Assembly: GCF_014698795.1 (NCBI RefSeq)
Contig: NZ_JACJTR010000028.1
Location: forward strand, 1 to 64,000
Reading direction: 5' to 3'
Origin: Nostoc sp. FACHB-892
Lineage (GTDB): Bacteria > Cyanobacteriota > Cyanobacteriia > Cyanobacteriales > Nostocaceae
Length of the DNA stretch: 64,000 bases
Under the pieces are notes generated by a model. That model was given only the letters and a program-made list of their open reading frames with translations, was not told the origin of the DNA and searched no databases. Positions 45,376 to 54,126 of this stretch are shown piece after piece (the first letter of the stretch is position 1; every line of letters begins with the position of its first letter). Both the position numbers and the translations under genes were made by a program.

Positions 45376-48126
45376 ATGAAATACTGGATAAGGAAATTAG
45401 CAATCTGTATAGTATTATTGTATAATTTGTTATTATCAAGTGATTACGCAGGAGCAAACCAACTTTCAAACATTGATGTACAACAATTAAATGCACTCCC
45501 ATTTATTGAAATTTTAGCGAGTGCTGACAATAATCTTGTTCAGAGTAAAAAAGAAGATTTTCGCCGATTTAGTGAAATAGTCAAAAATACAGAAAAACTA
45601 GAGGGACTATTTACACTTTATTGCAGTGAGGATTCAGGAAAAACTTACTTAGAAATTAAACCAGAGCAGCTAAATAAAGATTATTTAGCTATAGTAACAT
45701 TGGAATCGGGCGTGGGGGAAAGTGGAATTTATAGTGGATTACCTCTTTCTGATTTTCTATTTTACTTCCGACGAATAAATAATAGATTACATTTTGTTGC
45801 TCGTAATGTAAAATTCCGCGCAACAAATAGACCAGAACAGCGATCGCTCGCCCGTTCATTTAGCGATTCAGTTCTTTATTCACTCGAAATAGATACTATT
45901 GATCCACGCAGTAAAAATATTCTGATCAACCTGGATGAACTGCTAATGCAGGATTTTCCCGGATTAGCTCCTTTATTAAAATACTCTTTACAGGCTGATT
46001 ACCACTTGGATGCAAGCAAGTCATATTTTGGTGATGTTAACAGCTTCCCAGAAAACGTAGAAATTGATTCAATTTACGGTTTTTCATCATCAGAAGGAGC
46101 CAATTTAGTTACTTTACCTGATAGCAGGGCATTGACTCTGAAGGTACATTACAGTTTTTCTCAGCTTAGAGAAAACACTGGTTATATTCCCAGACTTGCA
46201 GATGACAGAGTGGGATATTTTATTACTGCTTTCCAAGATTTCTCTAAAAATAATGCTCACGAATCATTTGTCCGTTACATCAATCGTTGGCATCTAGAAC
46301 CATCTGATCCTAACGCCCCCTTATCTCCACCCAAAAAGCCAATTGTGTTTTGGATTGAAAATGCTGTACCACTAGAGTACCGCGATGCGATTCGTGAAGG
46401 TGTTTTGATGTGGAACAAAGCATTTGAAAAAGCCGGATTTCAAAATGCTATTGAAGTGCAGCAAATGCCAGATGATGCTGATTGGCAACCGGCAGATGTG
46501 CATTACAACACTATTCGCTGGTTCAATTCTTTAGATGCAGGTTTTGCCAGAGGGCCAATGCGCGTCAACCCATTCACCGGGGAAATATTAGATGCAGACA
46601 TTATTGTGGATGCCAATATGGTGCGTTCAATTCAGCAAGAATATCACGCACTGATGGGAGCAAATTCATCTTTTACAGATGGGCATTTTTCCCAAGTGGG
46701 CAAAAACCCATGCTCAGGTAATTTATCTGCAATGTTTTCAAAAGGTTTTAAAGCTTTTCCTGAACAACATTTAGCAGACAACGATCTCTGCTATAGCATG
46801 GAGTCTTCAGATCAAGCCGCGATGGGAGCGTTGGTGTTGTCAATTTTGCCAAACACTACACCCAATAGTGAAACGATAAAGGAGTATGTGCATCAATATT
46901 TGCGTTCTCTTATTGCTCACGAAGTCGGGCATACTCTCGGTTTGCGCCACAACTTTCACGGCAGCACTATGTTAACACCCGAAGAATTAAATAATACAGA
47001 AATCACTCACACCAAAGGTTTAGCGGGTTCGGTGATGGACTATCTACCCGTGAATATTGCACCACAAGGAATACAACAAGGTGACTATTTCCCAGGAGTT
47101 GTTGGGCCCTACGACGAATGGGCAATTGAGTATGGTTATAAAAGAAGCCCATCAGTAGCACTTGAGGGAATCATCCCAGAATCAGAAAAAAGTTTTTTGG
47201 AGCAGATTGCCCTGGTGTCGCCTCAACCAGAATTATCTTATGCAACTGATGAAGATATTTGGGACATCAATCCTTTGGCAAATGTTTGGGATATGAGTAG
47301 TGATGTACTACTTTATTCGCAGTGGCAAATGGATAATGCCCGTTTTATGTGGCAGCACCTTGACAAGGGTGATCTATCGAAAGGAGAAAGTTATAGTAAC
47401 TTACGTATTAGATTCAATAGAGTACTCAAATATTATTTTCGGAACGCCAGCTTGCTTTCTAAATACATTGGTGGGCAATCATTTCGACGTTTCCATGCTA
47501 GTGATGATGCTTCTTGGACATTTGTACCAGTTTCAGTTTTAAAACAACGTCAAGCATTGATAAAGCTGCAAGAGTATGTATTTGCTGAGGATGCTTTCAG
47601 TTTTTCACCACAATTGTTGAATCAACTAGCACCATCGCGGTGGGAACACTGGGGTAGTTCTGTACCTAACAACCGCCTTGATTATCCAATTCACGATCGC
47701 ATTCTGAGTTTCCAAAGTGCGGTACTGCGATCGCTACTAGACAGCGATCGCCTGAATCGTTTACAAGATATAGAATTAAAAACCCAGGCTGGGCAAGCAC
47801 TTTCCATCCCGGAACTGTTCGATACCCTGCAAACAGGCATCTGGACAGAAGTTTTAACCCCAGGAGAACCAAAGCCAATTTCTAGCATCCGCCGTTCATT
47901 ACAACGGGAATATCTAAATATTTTGCTAGAGATGATGTTGGGTACTACTGATACACCGGAAGATGGTCGAACATTGGCTTGGTATAAATTGCGCCAACTG
48001 CAAAAAGCTATTGATGTCAGGCTCAAACAACTTAGTGAAAGCCTTGATATTTACACCATAGCCCACTTAGAAGCTTCTGGCGATCGCATCACCAAAGCAT
48101 TAAATGCACAGTTAATTTCTAAGTAG
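45376..48126 (+). CDS. Secreted zinc-dependent metalloprotease
   Basis: About 916 residues. N-terminal signal peptide (LAICIVLLYNLLLSSDYAGA), a DUF5117-like region, then the metzincin-type site HEVGHTLGLRH (H515, E516, H519, H525) with the downstream Met-turn SVMDYLP. A DUF4953-like C-terminal region follows. Likely a secreted or outer-membrane-associated peptidase of the same family as cyanobacterial and bacteroidete large zinc proteases. GTG at 45361 is an alternative start. Substrate unknown. Confidence 0.87.
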   Translation: MKYWIRKLAICIVLLYNLLLSSDYAGANQLSNIDVQQLNALPFIEILASADNNLVQSKKEDFRRFSEIVKNTEKLEGLFTLYCSEDSGKTYLEIKPEQLNKDYLAIVTLESGVGESGIYSGLPLSDFLFYFRRINNRLHFVARNVKFRATNRPEQRSLARSFSDSVLYSLEIDTIDPRSKNILINLDELLMQDFPGLAPLLKYSLQADYHLDASKSYFGDVNSFPENVEIDSIYGFSSSEGANLVTLPDSRALTLKVHYSFSQLRENTGYIPRLADDRVGYFITAFQDFSKNNAHESFVRYINRWHLEPSDPNAPLSPPKKPIVFWIENAVPLEYRDAIREGVLMWNKAFEKAGFQNAIEVQQMPDDADWQPADVHYNTIRWFNSLDAGFARGPMRVNPFTGEILDADIIVDANMVRSIQQEYHALMGANSSFTDGHFSQVGKNPCSGNLSAMFSKGFKAFPEQHLADNDLCYSMESSDQAAMGALVLSILPNTTPNSETIKEYVHQYLRSLIAHEVGHTLGLRHNFHGSTMLTPEELNNTEITHTKGLAGSVMDYLPVNIAPQGIQQGDYFPGVVGPYDEWAIEYGYKRSPSVALEGIIPESEKSFLEQIALVSPQPELSYATDEDIWDINPLANVWDMSSDVLLYSQWQMDNARFMWQHLDKGDLSKGESYSNLRIRFNRVLKYYFRNASLLSKYIGGQSFRRFHASDDASWTFVPVSVLKQRQALIKLQEYVFAEDAFSFSPQLLNQLAPSRWEHWGSSVPNNRLDYPIHDRILSFQSAVLRSLLDSDRLNRLQDIELKTQAGQALSIPELFDTLQTGIWTEVLTPGEPKPISSIRRSLQREYLNILLEMMLGTTDTPEDGRTLAWYKLRQLQKAIDVRLKQLSESLDIYTIAHLEASGDRITKALNAQLISK

Positions 48127-48200
48127 TCATTAGTCATTAGTCATTAGTTATTCTCTCCCTGCCTCCCCTGCCTCCCCTGCTCCCCCTGCTCCCTCATCCC
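48126..48200. repeat. Heptamer (GTCATTA) and C-rich CCCCTGC repeats overlapping a gene end
   Basis: 48126-48150 is a run of GTCATTA heptamers and 48155-48200 is a CCCCTGCCTCC series. They overlap the 3' end of the hydrolase gene at 48144, giving it a Glu/Gly/Gln/Arg-rich tail and its stop codon. Confidence 0.7.
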
Positions 48201-49091
48201 CCACTCCCCAAGATATTTTTGCAATAAACCAATGACAACTTCAGGTGTTTCCAAATGAGGTAATACTCCTGCATCTGCGATCGCATAAAAATCTCGAATT
48301 GCATTTGGATTTAAATTTGCCAGTCGTCGTCCTAATTTGATGCTGGTAAATTGTGCCTTTTCTCCCCAAAAGATGACGGTGGGAATTGTTAGTTGTTTAA
48401 TATATAAACTCAGATCAAAGTAAAGATCGCCCCGCAAAAATGACAAAGCGGCAAACTTGGCATTAGGCTGCTGTGCAGAAGTTAAATAAGCCTCCACCAT
48501 TTCTTGAGAAACTCGTTGTGACTTGGCAAACAGAAAACTTTGTAAAAAATTTCGGACTGCAATTTCATTTTCAGCACCAAGCATGTAAATAAAATTGTCC
48601 AACAGAGGCGCATTGATCACCGAAAGCGGAAGTCTGCGTCCAGCACCCTGTCCAAAATCATCAAATCCAGACGGAGAAACCAAAAACAGTGCTTTGAATA
48701 AATTGGGTTGAACAATAGCTAGGCGAATAGCAAAAGCGGCTGTTAGAGACGAGGCTACCACCGTCACTGGTTGACGACAAGTTTCAATGATAAACTCTGC
48801 GATCGTGCTGAGATAATCCCTAATTTTATAATCTCGGACTGGATGAGCCGATTCTCCCCAGCCGATTAGATCGGGAGCTAAAATATGGTAATTAGAGGCA
48901 AAAGCTGGGTAAACTTTAGACCATTCATACGCAGATGCACCACCACCAAAGTTATGGAGAAACAGTAGTGGAGGTAAATCTTTAGTATCAGCAAATGCCC
49001 AAGGTGCATTCGTTTGAGTATAGTAAACTATCGCCCCCAAGGATGTATGGATAAGTTTATGTCCAAAGCCAGGAGGTTGAAACTGAAGCAT
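48144..49091 (-). CDS. Alpha/beta hydrolase
   Basis: 315 residues: LLFLHNFGGGASAYEWSKVY loop, VVASSLTAAFAIRL nucleophile region (Ser, without a canonical GxSxG), VIFWGEKAQFTS with the acid, and DAGVLPHLETPEV with the His. The last twenty residues (GEWGMREQGEQGRQGRQG) and the stop are encoded by the repeat DNA listed above, so the natural C-terminus likely ended earlier. Family substrate unknown. Confidence 0.82.
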   Translation of the reverse strand: MLQFQPPGFGHKLIHTSLGAIVYYTQTNAPWAFADTKDLPPLLFLHNFGGGASAYEWSKVYPAFASNYHILAPDLIGWGESAHPVRDYKIRDYLSTIAEFIIETCRQPVTVVASSLTAAFAIRLAIVQPNLFKALFLVSPSGFDDFGQGAGRRLPLSVINAPLLDNFIYMLGAENEIAVRNFLQSFLFAKSQRVSQEMVEAYLTSAQQPNAKFAALSFLRGDLYFDLSLYIKQLTIPTVIFWGEKAQFTSIKLGRRLANLNPNAIRDFYAIADAGVLPHLETPEVVIGLLQKYLGEWGMREQGEQGRQGRQGENN

Positions 49092-49243
49092 AAAATTAAA
49101 AAGTATAGTTTAATGGCACTTTACCCGAAGGCAAAATTACGACGTATAAAGTAAAGCTTACCGATAAATCTTAAAGTAAGTAAACTTTTTGTCTCTTAAG
49201 CAGTTTTATATTTAATATGCATACAGTCAAACTAATTCATAAT

Positions 49244-49753
49244 TCATCCTTGCTTTTTGTCAGCATCTCCTGTGATTTGAACAAGTTGATGAAGGTTATC
49301 ACCACTAATATGATAAGCTGCCCCAAAACCAACTACAAAACGACCTTCGCTCGGAGTTAGCTGAAAAACCCGAAAGTCAGACAAGCCGCGCAGAACCTCG
49401 ATAATTTGACCAAACCTCCCTTGAAATTGCTCAACAATTTGATTCCACTTGTCAGTTTCACGCTCTATCAAAGTTGCCGTACAATCAAAGCTCAAACGAC
49501 GACGGGCAAAAATTAGATTACTCTTGGCTTCATCCTCGATAAATAAGACACTAACATGAGGATTAGCATATAAATTTTTGGTATGAGTTGAAAGACCACT
49601 GACGTAAATGTAGATATTTTTGGAATCATCCATTACAAAGGGAGCATAACTAGCATTGGGTATTGCCTGGGCGCTCACGGTGCTAATGATTACACTCTCA
49701 AATTCTTCAGTAAACTTTTCGTACTCAGCTTGAATGTTTTCAAGTTGGCTCAT
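49244..49753 (-). CDS. HugZ-like/pyridoxamine 5'-phosphate oxidase-fold protein
   Basis: 169 residues, split-barrel flavin or heme-binding fold: SVIISTVSAQAIPNASYAPF near the N-terminus, IYIYVSGLSTHTKNLYANPH, and FIEDEAKSNLIFARRR. Members include the HugZ heme-degrading proteins. No neighbour points to a heme system here, so the ligand is uncertain. Starts at ATG 49753. Confidence 0.8.
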   Translation of the reverse strand: MSQLENIQAEYEKFTEEFESVIISTVSAQAIPNASYAPFVMDDSKNIYIYVSGLSTHTKNLYANPHVSVLFIEDEAKSNLIFARRRLSFDCTATLIERETDKWNQIVEQFQGRFGQIIEVLRGLSDFRVFQLTPSEGRFVVGFGAAYHISGDNLHQLVQITGDADKKQG

Positions 49754-49919
49754 AAGTAAATTACCATTTGATTAGGAATGCCTAATTAAGTATCCTAGCG
49801 TGATTGAGCGAATAGGTTACAGGTGATAGGTTACAGGTATATTATCCAAGCTCTGAGTACCGGAGGATTTGGAGAAACAGACATTGGGCTAGACTTAAGA
49901 AAGTTATGAGGACGCAAAT

Positions 49920-51404
49920 ATGACTGACAAAAATCGTTCTCAATGGGACTTAGGCAGGTTTATCGAAACCCTGACTTACTTTGAGGTAATTCCTTTCCTT
50001 AACTGGGTACAGCAGTTAATCCAAGGCCGTCCTAAGGATAGTCAAAATAGACCCAATGGAGGAAGAAACGTGGGTGTAATATTAGTGGCAGGTGCAACAG
50101 GTGGTGTAGGTAAACGAGTGGTGCAGCGATCGCTCCAACAAGGTTATAAAGTTCGCGCTCTAGTTCGAGATATTGACAAAGCGCGGTCGATTCTTGGTAA
50201 TGATATAGACTTAGTAGTTGCGGATATCACCCAACCAGCAACTTTAACTTCTTTAGTTATGGCTGATATCCAAGCTGTAGTTTGTTGCACAGCAGTGCGC
50301 GTGCAACCAGTTGAAGGAGACACAGCAGATAGAGCAAAATATAATCAAGGTGTTAAGTTTTACCTACCAGAAATTGTTGGCGACACCCCAGAAAATGTAG
50401 AATATCAAGGTGTTAAAAACTTAGTCCAAGCGGCTGCAAAATATTTACCCCAAGCAAACGAAAAACCAATATTTGATTTCACCAAGCCATCAGCCGAATT
50501 AAAAGATTATTGGGGGGCGCTGGATGATGTAGTCATGGGTGGTGTGAGTTCTAGTAATATCCAATTACTGGAAAATACAGCTTTGTTTGCTGGTAATGTC
50601 TCCACGGCCAACTCTGGCGGATTTGCTTCTATCAGAACTAAGAATTTTGATCCTCCCTTCAACTTATCTGATTGCGAAGGTGTGAAATTACGCGTCAAAG
50701 GTGACGGTCAGCGTTATAAAATCTTCCTGCGGACAGATACAAAATGGGATGGTATTGGCTATAGCTATTCTTTCGACACCGTAGCTAATACCTGGATAGA
50801 TGTTCATATTCCCTTTGCAGATTTGATCCCTGTCTTTCGGGCAAAAATTGTCAAAGATGCGCCGCCACTTGAACAAAGTAGAATTTCTTCATTCCAACTG
50901 ATGTTGAGCAAATTTGAACATGATGGTGCTTTGAATCCCAAATTTTCCCCCGGTGGTTTTGCTTTGCAGTTGGAATCAATTAAAGCTTACGGTGGGGCAA
51001 CTTTACCACAATTTATCCTAGTTAGTTCAGCAGGCGTGACTCGTCCCGGACGACCTGGCATTAATTTGGATGAAGAACCGCCAGCAGTGAAATTAAATGA
51101 CCAATTGGGAGGAATTTTAACTTGGAAGTTAAAGGGAGAAGATAGTTTAAGAGAAAGCGGAATTCCTTATACGATTATTAGACCTTGTGCATTAACTGAG
51201 GAAGCAGGAGGCAAAGAATTAATATTTGAGCAAGGCGATAATATTAGGGGTAAAATCAGCCGTGAGGATGTGGCAGAACTTTGCGTGCGATCGCTAAAAC
51301 TAGCGATCGCTTGTAATGTCACATTTGAAGTAAAACAGGCAGATAATATTGTCAACTCTATCGATTGGCAGAAGTTATTTTCTAATTTAGTAAAGGATAA
51401 ATAA
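49920..51404 (+). CDS. TIC62-like atypical SDR with CIA30 domain
   Basis: 494 residues. N-terminal NAD(P)-binding fold of the atypical SDR group (VILVAGATGGVGKRVVQRSL, ALVRDIDKA). A central CIA30-like domain follows (WGALDDVVMGGVSSSNIQLL, SGGFASIRT), and an NAD(P)-fold C-terminal segment (TIIRPCALTEEAGGKEL). Similar to chloroplast TIC62/HCF173-type proteins that bind thylakoid complexes. Probably a photosynthetic assembly or regulation factor; inference. Confidence 0.85.
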   Translation: MTDKNRSQWDLGRFIETLTYFEVIPFLNWVQQLIQGRPKDSQNRPNGGRNVGVILVAGATGGVGKRVVQRSLQQGYKVRALVRDIDKARSILGNDIDLVVADITQPATLTSLVMADIQAVVCCTAVRVQPVEGDTADRAKYNQGVKFYLPEIVGDTPENVEYQGVKNLVQAAAKYLPQANEKPIFDFTKPSAELKDYWGALDDVVMGGVSSSNIQLLENTALFAGNVSTANSGGFASIRTKNFDPPFNLSDCEGVKLRVKGDGQRYKIFLRTDTKWDGIGYSYSFDTVANTWIDVHIPFADLIPVFRAKIVKDAPPLEQSRISSFQLMLSKFEHDGALNPKFSPGGFALQLESIKAYGGATLPQFILVSSAGVTRPGRPGINLDEEPPAVKLNDQLGGILTWKLKGEDSLRESGIPYTIIRPCALTEEAGGKELIFEQGDNIRGKISREDVAELCVRSLKLAIACNVTFEVKQADNIVNSIDWQKLFSNLVKDK

Positions 51405-51467
51405 GTGAAGTGACTACAGATTTATACTCTGTAGCCATCCCAACACATCTTGTCTAAATAGACTGTT

Positions 51468-51815
51468 ATGAAAAAAATCCAAGTGCTAATATTTGCCGGG
51501 ATTTTAGCAACAATTCTCTGGGGTGGGTTATTTGGAAACACTGCTTCATCCCAGCAAGTAGAGTCCCGCATCTACAACCTGGAAGCGGACTTTAATCGTG
51601 TCGAGTCACGATTAAACCAGATAGAGTCTCAACTGGGACAAAGCCGCCGACCTCCATCCCCAAGAACAACACTTACCCCACGACAGTCAAGAGGTTCCAG
51701 AGGTAATTTATCACAGCAAGATCCGATGTTTGATCGACTGGCAACTTTGGTGGTTGAATTGAAGCAACAAGTCAACAAATTAGAGGAACGAGTTTCTAAA
51801 TTAGAAACTCGCTGA
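51468..51815 (+). CDS. Small membrane-anchored coiled-coil protein
   Basis: 115 residues: N-terminal hydrophobic signal/anchor (VLIFAGILATILWGGLFG), a first coiled coil (QVESRIYNLEADFNRVESRL), a Pro/Arg/Ser-rich linker, and a C-terminal coiled coil (LATLVVELKQQVNKLEERVS). No known domain. Its last 15 bases overlap the 3' end of the convergent foldase gene. Confidence 0.65.
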   Translation: MKKIQVLIFAGILATILWGGLFGNTASSQQVESRIYNLEADFNRVESRLNQIESQLGQSRRPPSPRTTLTPRQSRGSRGNLSQQDPMFDRLATLVVELKQQVNKLEERVSKLETR

Positions 51816-52616
51816 GTATTTTAATTGCTCTATGGAGTTTTCAAAACTTAACCTCTGCCTTAAGAAACTCATGTTTGGGTAAGAGGTTGAGGAAGAAGCT
51901 GATAGCTCCTTTTGACGATGTACTAGCCATTCAGAAAACAAGTTTGAGAGAATTTTTAAGCGCAATATCTCGTCCAATTGTGGCTCAATGAGTTCCTCAA
52001 CCAAAATCAGATGCGCCCCCATCGATGTCAATATTGGTTTGACAACTTGCGGTGGAGTTGCTGCAAAGACAGCAGCAGAAATTTCTGGTTTCAAGTTTGC
52101 ACGGTTTAATATCCCTCGATATCCTCCTTTTCTACGTAGTTCTGTATCTTGAATATATTGATGAGCAATTTCATGAAAACTCATTTCACCTTCACCCAAT
52201 GCGTAAAATAGTTCCATAGCCAAATCAAAATCATCTAAAACTACTTCATACATAACTACTTGAGCATAATCAATCTGGTGTTCCACGAAAAAAGGTTCAA
52301 CTTTATCTACAAATAGATGTTGAGCTAATTTCGAAGAAATTACTGTGAAATAAACTAATTCTTCAAACTCATCTAGAGATAAACTATGTTTTTGTAGCCA
52401 TGACCAAGTAACATCAGCGCTAGTCAAATTATTCATTAAACGCAAACTATCTGCCGCTTGCTGTAGTTCTTCTGGCTCTACTTTAATCCCAATCTCTTCT
52501 GCCGTCTGTAAAATAATCTTGCGAGTAATAATACCTTCTACTACAGAAGGTATTTGGCATGAAAGCTTGATTTGCTTGATAATTTCGTCTTGAGTAACAG
52601 TTAGCATATCTGACAT
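51801..52616 (-). CDS. SurA-like peptidyl-prolyl isomerase/foldase, cluster gene
   Basis: 271 residues: an N-terminal helical chaperone-like region (VVEGIITRKIILQTAEEIGI; DSLRLMNNLTSADVTWSWLQ) and a parvulin-type rotamase domain (VVMYEVVLDDFDLAMELFYA; RKGGYRGILNRANLKPEISA; VVKPILTSMGAHLILVEELI). AAGGAG precedes ATG 52616. It is the last gene of the leftward operon after HTH, C39 exporter and HlyD, and a paralogue lies at 62977. SurA-like proteins often accompany C39/HlyD peptide exporters in cyanobacteria. A role in precursor or exporter handling is inferred. Confidence 0.85.
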   Translation of the reverse strand: MSDMLTVTQDEIIKQIKLSCQIPSVVEGIITRKIILQTAEEIGIKVEPEELQQAADSLRLMNNLTSADVTWSWLQKHSLSLDEFEELVYFTVISSKLAQHLFVDKVEPFFVEHQIDYAQVVMYEVVLDDFDLAMELFYALGEGEMSFHEIAHQYIQDTELRRKGGYRGILNRANLKPEISAAVFAATPPQVVKPILTSMGAHLILVEELIEPQLDEILRLKILSNLFSEWLVHRQKELSASSSTSYPNMSFLRQRLSFENSIEQLKYSASF

Positions 52617-52707
52617 AGTAGAACTCCTTAGTGTTAAAAATGAAGTTGAAAATTGGCAATTTAAGAAACTAAATAGGAAGAAGTAGGTTGTTAAAATTTC
52701 CTTGTTT

Positions 52708-54090
52708 TTATAGTTTTAAGCCACCTTTTTGTAACTTTTTAAACGGATCTAACACAAAATCAATAATACGGCGTTGCCGAACAATTACCTCAGCAGTTGC
52801 TGTTTGACCAGGTGTTAAAGCAATACGTTTGTTTCCACTTTGAATATAAGTCTGTGGTACTGCAATTTCTAATTCAAAGTTTTCTATTTTACCTTGAGCA
52901 GTCTCTACAACTTTAGAGTCTGGCGAAATCCAGCGAAGCTTGCCTTCAGTTACTCCATAATCTTGGAAAGGATAAGCATCAAATTTCAGTTTTACAGGCA
53001 TTCCTACACGGAGAAAACCACTTTCTTGACTGGGCATTTCGGCTCTAAATATCAAAGGCGCTCCTTGAGGTGCAATTTGAGTAACCATTTGCCCTGGTTG
53101 CACAACTGCTCCAGCATTATTTATAGATAACTGAAAAATTGTGCCATCAATAGGCGTGCGAAGAGTTTGCTGTTGTAGTTGAAATTGCAAAGACTGAATT
53201 TGTTTTTTGGTTTGGTCAATTTCTGATAGCACATCGACAACTTGAGATTGAAGTTCTTTAATTTGTTTCTGACTATCTAAAAGTGCAAGTTCACCCGTAC
53301 GACTGATCCGTTGATTGGTGCTTTGTTGTTTAGTAATTTCGGTAGTAGCTTGCTGGATATCTGATTGAGCTTGTTCTAGAAGTCTCTGGCGTTCAAACAT
53401 AGCGCCTTCTACTTCTTCTAATTTACTTTTAGAAATAGCGCCTTTTTGCCAAAGATATCGATAACGTTGTATTTCATTATTAGCTAATTTCAGGCGACCT
53501 TTTTCTAGAATATGTACTTGTTTACTAGAATTAAGCCGTTGCTGAATTTGGTCAAGTTGAGCAAGTTGTTCAGACTCTTGAGCTTGATTTTGTAATTGCT
53601 GAGTGCGTAAAGACATTGCCAGTTGATTTTTTAATAGCTGAAGCTGATTAACTCGATTTTGTTGCCCCTCAAGCTTGGCCTGGGTTTGTTGTAGTTCAGT
53701 GCGATTTATATCTGATTCCAACTCCAGTAAAATTTGTCCAGCTTTAACAGTTTCGCCTTCTTTAACCTTGATAGATATAACTTTTCCGGTAACAGGTGCA
53801 TCTAATCTCAAAGTTCTACCTTGAGGTTCAAGCCGTCCTCTAGCATTACCTGTTTCGTCTACTTTAGATAGCATTGCCCAAGGTAAAACGATCGCCGCAA
53901 ATATTACTAGCCAATATAGCAATCCGCGTGTCCAAACTCGTGGTAATGTATCAATTAATTCTTTAGTTAAAGAAGACCAGTCTTCACTAAGAGATGTAGA
54001 AGATTTTGGCTGAGGTTTTAAGTCCGCTTGACTACTAGGATAGTGGCCGTTCTGACTGAACTTTTCTTGTGTCGTAAATTCGCTTGTCAT
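52708..54090 (-). CDS. HlyD-family membrane fusion protein
   Basis: 460 residues: one N-terminal membrane helix (TRGLLYWLVIFAAIVLPWAM), a biotinyl-lipoyl-like half-motif, a very long coiled-coil hairpin (about 125-300, rich in Gln and Leu), and the second half of the lipoyl domain with a beta-barrel (TLRTPIDGTIFQLSINNAGA). Links the inner-membrane C39 exporter to an outer-membrane channel. It lies 36 bp downstream of the exporter gene. The outer-membrane TolC-like partner is not in the window. Confidence 0.92.
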   Translation of the reverse strand: MTSEFTTQEKFSQNGHYPSSQADLKPQPKSSTSLSEDWSSLTKELIDTLPRVWTRGLLYWLVIFAAIVLPWAMLSKVDETGNARGRLEPQGRTLRLDAPVTGKVISIKVKEGETVKAGQILLELESDINRTELQQTQAKLEGQQNRVNQLQLLKNQLAMSLRTQQLQNQAQESEQLAQLDQIQQRLNSSKQVHILEKGRLKLANNEIQRYRYLWQKGAISKSKLEEVEGAMFERQRLLEQAQSDIQQATTEITKQQSTNQRISRTGELALLDSQKQIKELQSQVVDVLSEIDQTKKQIQSLQFQLQQQTLRTPIDGTIFQLSINNAGAVVQPGQMVTQIAPQGAPLIFRAEMPSQESGFLRVGMPVKLKFDAYPFQDYGVTEGKLRWISPDSKVVETAQGKIENFELEIAVPQTYIQSGNKRIALTPGQTATAEVIVRQRRIIDFVLDPFKKLQKGGLKL

Positions 54091-54126
54091 TGTTAATTCT
54101 CTGATTAATGAACAAAAATAATTGAT

